The position numbers were made by a program, and so were the translations under genes. This document shows, one piece after another, positions 62,010 to 64,000 of a stretch of DNA of 64,000 bases. This stretch comes from Paenibacillus sp. NAIST15-1 (GTDB taxonomy: Bacteria; Bacillota; Bacilli; Paenibacillales; Paenibacillaceae): assembly GCF_001894745.1 (NCBI RefSeq), contig NZ_BBYF01000002.1:1-64000 (forward strand), in the 5' to 3' direction. Every line of letters starts with the position of its first letter. The first letter of the stretch is position 1. The notes below the pieces were generated by a model, which searched no databases, was not told the DNA's origin, and saw only the letters and a program-made list of their open reading frames with translations.

Positions 62010-63059
62010 TTATTCTGTCTTCACAGGTTCTTGCCTCACGCTAACCTCAAGCAGATCCAAGAAGAACATGAATATCGGTACTCCGAGAATCAATCCCCAT
62101 ACGCCGAGGAAATGCTCTGCAATAATAAGAACGGCAAACGTATAGAAAATTGGCAAGTGAACCTTCGCTGACATCAGTTTCGGATTTAAGATATACGCCT
62201 CGATCGCATGGATGACGATGACCATAATGACGACGTATAAGACCTTAATCAAGCCGCCGATGGTGAAAGCAATCGCACACAACGGAATGAGTGAAATCAC
62301 AACGCCCATTACCGGGATCAGCCCGAGCAGGAAGATCATGATAGCTAAGCCGAACAACTGCGGGAAGCCGAGCAACCACAAGCAGATTGTGGACAAGATG
62401 GTATTCACGATGGCGATAAGGAACTGTGCTTCAATGACCTTGCCAAATGAATACAAGAACTTATTTCCGAAATACTCCAACTCCGAATAGATGAATCCAA
62501 TCTTGCTCGTTCTGAACTTCTCCGTAAATTCCATGACACGCTTCTTCTCCAGTACGAAGAACAAGCTGAGGACGAAGGAAATGATAGCTCTCGTACCCCA
62601 TTGTCCAATATCAGAGACTGATTTCACGATAAAGTCGAAGCCCTTACTCACATAGCTCGCTAGGTCGATCTTCTGCAGCGAGTCTGTAATGTATTGCATG
62701 AACTCGAAATCAAAATCGTAATTCATGAAAGCCTTTGAATTATAGAACTGAATAATATTGTTCACGAGCTGCTCAATCTGTGTAATCACTTTCGGGAAGA
62801 CGCTGTATGCTCCACCGATGATGGCAAGCAGCAGTACTGCATAGAGAAGCAGTACGGTTACTTTATAATTCACCTTTATGATCTTGTTGATCCTCCGATG
62901 GAGGAATGTGTGCAGCCTGTCCACTAAGTACGTTAAGATGAACGTTATAAGGATGAGGTGGATCATGCTTCGCATTGCAAAGAGCAAGGCGATAAGTACA
63001 AGAAGAATAAAGATGCGTTTGACACCAGGACCTTTGAAAAATTCTTTCACTGTTTCCAT
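62010..63059 (-). CDS. AI-2E family (TqsA/PerM-like) membrane protein
   Basis: About 349 residues from ATG 63059 (GGAG ~13 bp upstream); the extended frame to 63116 starts MARDRT and is possible. Eight membrane spans with the family pattern: N-terminal LILITFILTYLVDRLH, the amphipathic middle region, then the conserved pair FGLAIMIFLLGLIPVMGVVISLIP and SAKVHLPIFYTFAVLIIAEHFLGVWGLILGVPIFMFF. Members have been described as AI-2 exporters or Na+/H+ antiporters. Monocistronic, between the exopolysaccharide operon and a chemoreceptor gene. Confidence 0.85.
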   Translation of the reverse strand: METVKEFFKGPGVKRIFILLVLIALLFAMRSMIHLILITFILTYLVDRLHTFLHRRINKIIKVNYKVTVLLLYAVLLLAIIGGAYSVFPKVITQIEQLVNNIIQFYNSKAFMNYDFDFEFMQYITDSLQKIDLASYVSKGFDFIVKSVSDIGQWGTRAIISFVLSLFFVLEKKRVMEFTEKFRTSKIGFIYSELEYFGNKFLYSFGKVIEAQFLIAIVNTILSTICLWLLGFPQLFGLAIMIFLLGLIPVMGVVISLIPLCAIAFTIGGLIKVLYVVIMVIVIHAIEAYILNPKLMSAKVHLPIFYTFAVLIIAEHFLGVWGLILGVPIFMFFLDLLEVSVRQEPVKTE

Positions 63060-63351
63060 CGTAAATCTGGGGCTCCTTTGATTGTCACTTGTGAGAGCAG
63101 TTCGGTCCCTTGCCACATCTGTTAGAAGAGAACGCTCTTCCTTTCACTGTATTCAAGCATATGACATTCCATACGCGATAGCAAATGTAAGGATTCAATC
63201 TTTTACTGAAAAAAGTAAATAACTTTCTTACTTTTTTCTTAAGTAGGCGACATCACTCGGAAATATGGTGAAATTGTAAACTGACAAATGGAATATATTG
63301 CGCTAAGATGTGAAGGAGACGAGGCGATTGACATAAGAAGGAGAGGCATAA

Positions 63352-64000
63352 ATGAGTATCCGGTGGAAAAACAGAATAGGGTTTTCGATTATTGTCATCT
63401 GCATGTTTGCAATCTTTACGTATCAATATAATGCGTCGAGCAATCAACTGAGCACAATGAAAGAGATAAAGGAACGAACACTTCAATCAACATTGCTCGC
63501 AGATAATATGAAGCTGTCGGTCGTTCAAGTTCAGCAGTGGCTTACCGATATTGGGGTTACGAGAGCGCAGGATGGTATGGACGATGGATTCAACCAAGCC
63601 GCTAAGTATGTCTCACAGTTCCAAGCGGATGTTCAGCACTTCAAGCAGCTTCATCCAGAGCTGTCCAGCAAATTAGATGAGATTGAGGGATCGTTTAGGA
63701 ATTTCTATGAGATGGGCCAACAGATGGCACATGATTATATTGATAAAGGAACGGAAGCGGGGAACCAGACGATGGGCTCCTTCGACCAAGCTTCTGAACA
63801 AATTAACAAGCAGATGGACGACATACGGTCGCAGCAATTGGACCGTATTCAGCAGGAGATGAATGCCGTGGAGCAGGCGAATCGTTCTCATCAGTCGGTC
63901 TTATTCATTTTGCTGCTTGCAACCGTTCTCATTGCGATTACGACAGCGGTGGTGTTGACCAGATCCATCGCTCGATCTATGAAGCAGTTGAATGAATCTG
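63352..64000 (+). CDS. Methyl-accepting chemotaxis protein, N-terminal part (cut by window edge)
   Basis: The ATG at 63352 follows AAGGAGAGG. The ~216 visible residues are one membrane span (residues ~8-23), a helical sensor of ~170 residues of the four-helix-bundle kind, a second membrane span (VLFILLLATVLIAITTAVVL) and the beginning of a HAMP domain (TRSIARSMKQLNE). The signalling domain lies beyond the window. It is not related closely to the two dCache chemoreceptors. Confidence 0.85.
   Translation, partial: MSIRWKNRIGFSIIVICMFAIFTYQYNASSNQLSTMKEIKERTLQSTLLADNMKLSVVQVQQWLTDIGVTRAQDGMDDGFNQAAKYVSQFQADVQHFKQLHPELSSKLDEIEGSFRNFYEMGQQMAHDYIDKGTEAGNQTMGSFDQASEQINKQMDDIRSQQLDRIQQEMNAVEQANRSHQSVLFILLLATVLIAITTAVVLTRSIARSMKQLNES

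Overview
The window looks like a chromosomal segment of a Paenibacillus-type Bacillota. This is an inference from gene content: Spo0E-like phosphatases, many lipoprotein solute-binding proteins, GH65/GH3/GH39 carbohydrate genes, an AraC-GH39 fusion, strong AGGAGG ribosome sites and frequent TTG/GTG starts. No rRNA, tRNA, transposase or cas effector gene was recognised.

Region 1 (1-6660) is a tandem series of CRISPR modules on the + strand. Each module consists of a cas6 gene or its remnant, a long GC-rich hairpin, a conserved leader and a short array of 30-bp repeats. The hairpin-to-first-repeat distance is 117-119 bp in every module that keeps both hairpin arms. Seven arrays carry 32 repeats. 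One cas6 copy (3832-4593) is intact, one (1-424) enters from the left edge, two are broken, and three modules keep only traces. An eighth array with a variant repeat lies at 14312-14731, and a lone repeat-like element at 10645-10671.

Region 2 (6700-20300) is an accessory stretch of small, partly decaying genes. It holds a frameshifted XRE-TPR receptor regulator directly followed by a 37-residue secreted-pheromone-like precursor, and a Spo0E-like gene and a secreted binding protein that are each cut by an in-frame TAG. It also holds two solitary ABC solute-binding lipoproteins, several secreted or membrane microproteins, a macro-domain protein, a BsuPI-domain protein and an Nramp-family transporter with altered metal-site motifs.

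Region 3 (20430-28487) starts with a secreted FnIII-cohesin protein. It continues with an operon of ACAD10/11-like acyl-CoA dehydrogenase, SDR, ACAD10/11-type kinase, enoyl-CoA hydratase and acyl-CoA ligase, then a TetR regulator, with a TetR-type dyad in front of the operon. The set resembles the levulinate/4-hydroxyacid (lva) pathway.

Region 4 (29310-41504) is an alpha-glucoside locus: LacI repressor with mirrored operators, two GH65 phosphorylases, an ABC importer, a six-hairpin glycosidase and beta-phosphoglucomutase.

Region 5 (41586-64000) carries two tandem paralogous chemoreceptors, a secreted P60-like hydrolase/lipoprotein pair next to a secreted lipase, an AraC-GH39 chimera, a cellobiose-type PTS IIC with a GH3 beta-glucosidase behind cre-like sites, a cupin and a putative glycolipid-binding protein. 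It ends with a GT2/acyltransferase/GH18 exopolysaccharide-type operon, an AI-2E family membrane protein and the start of a further chemoreceptor.
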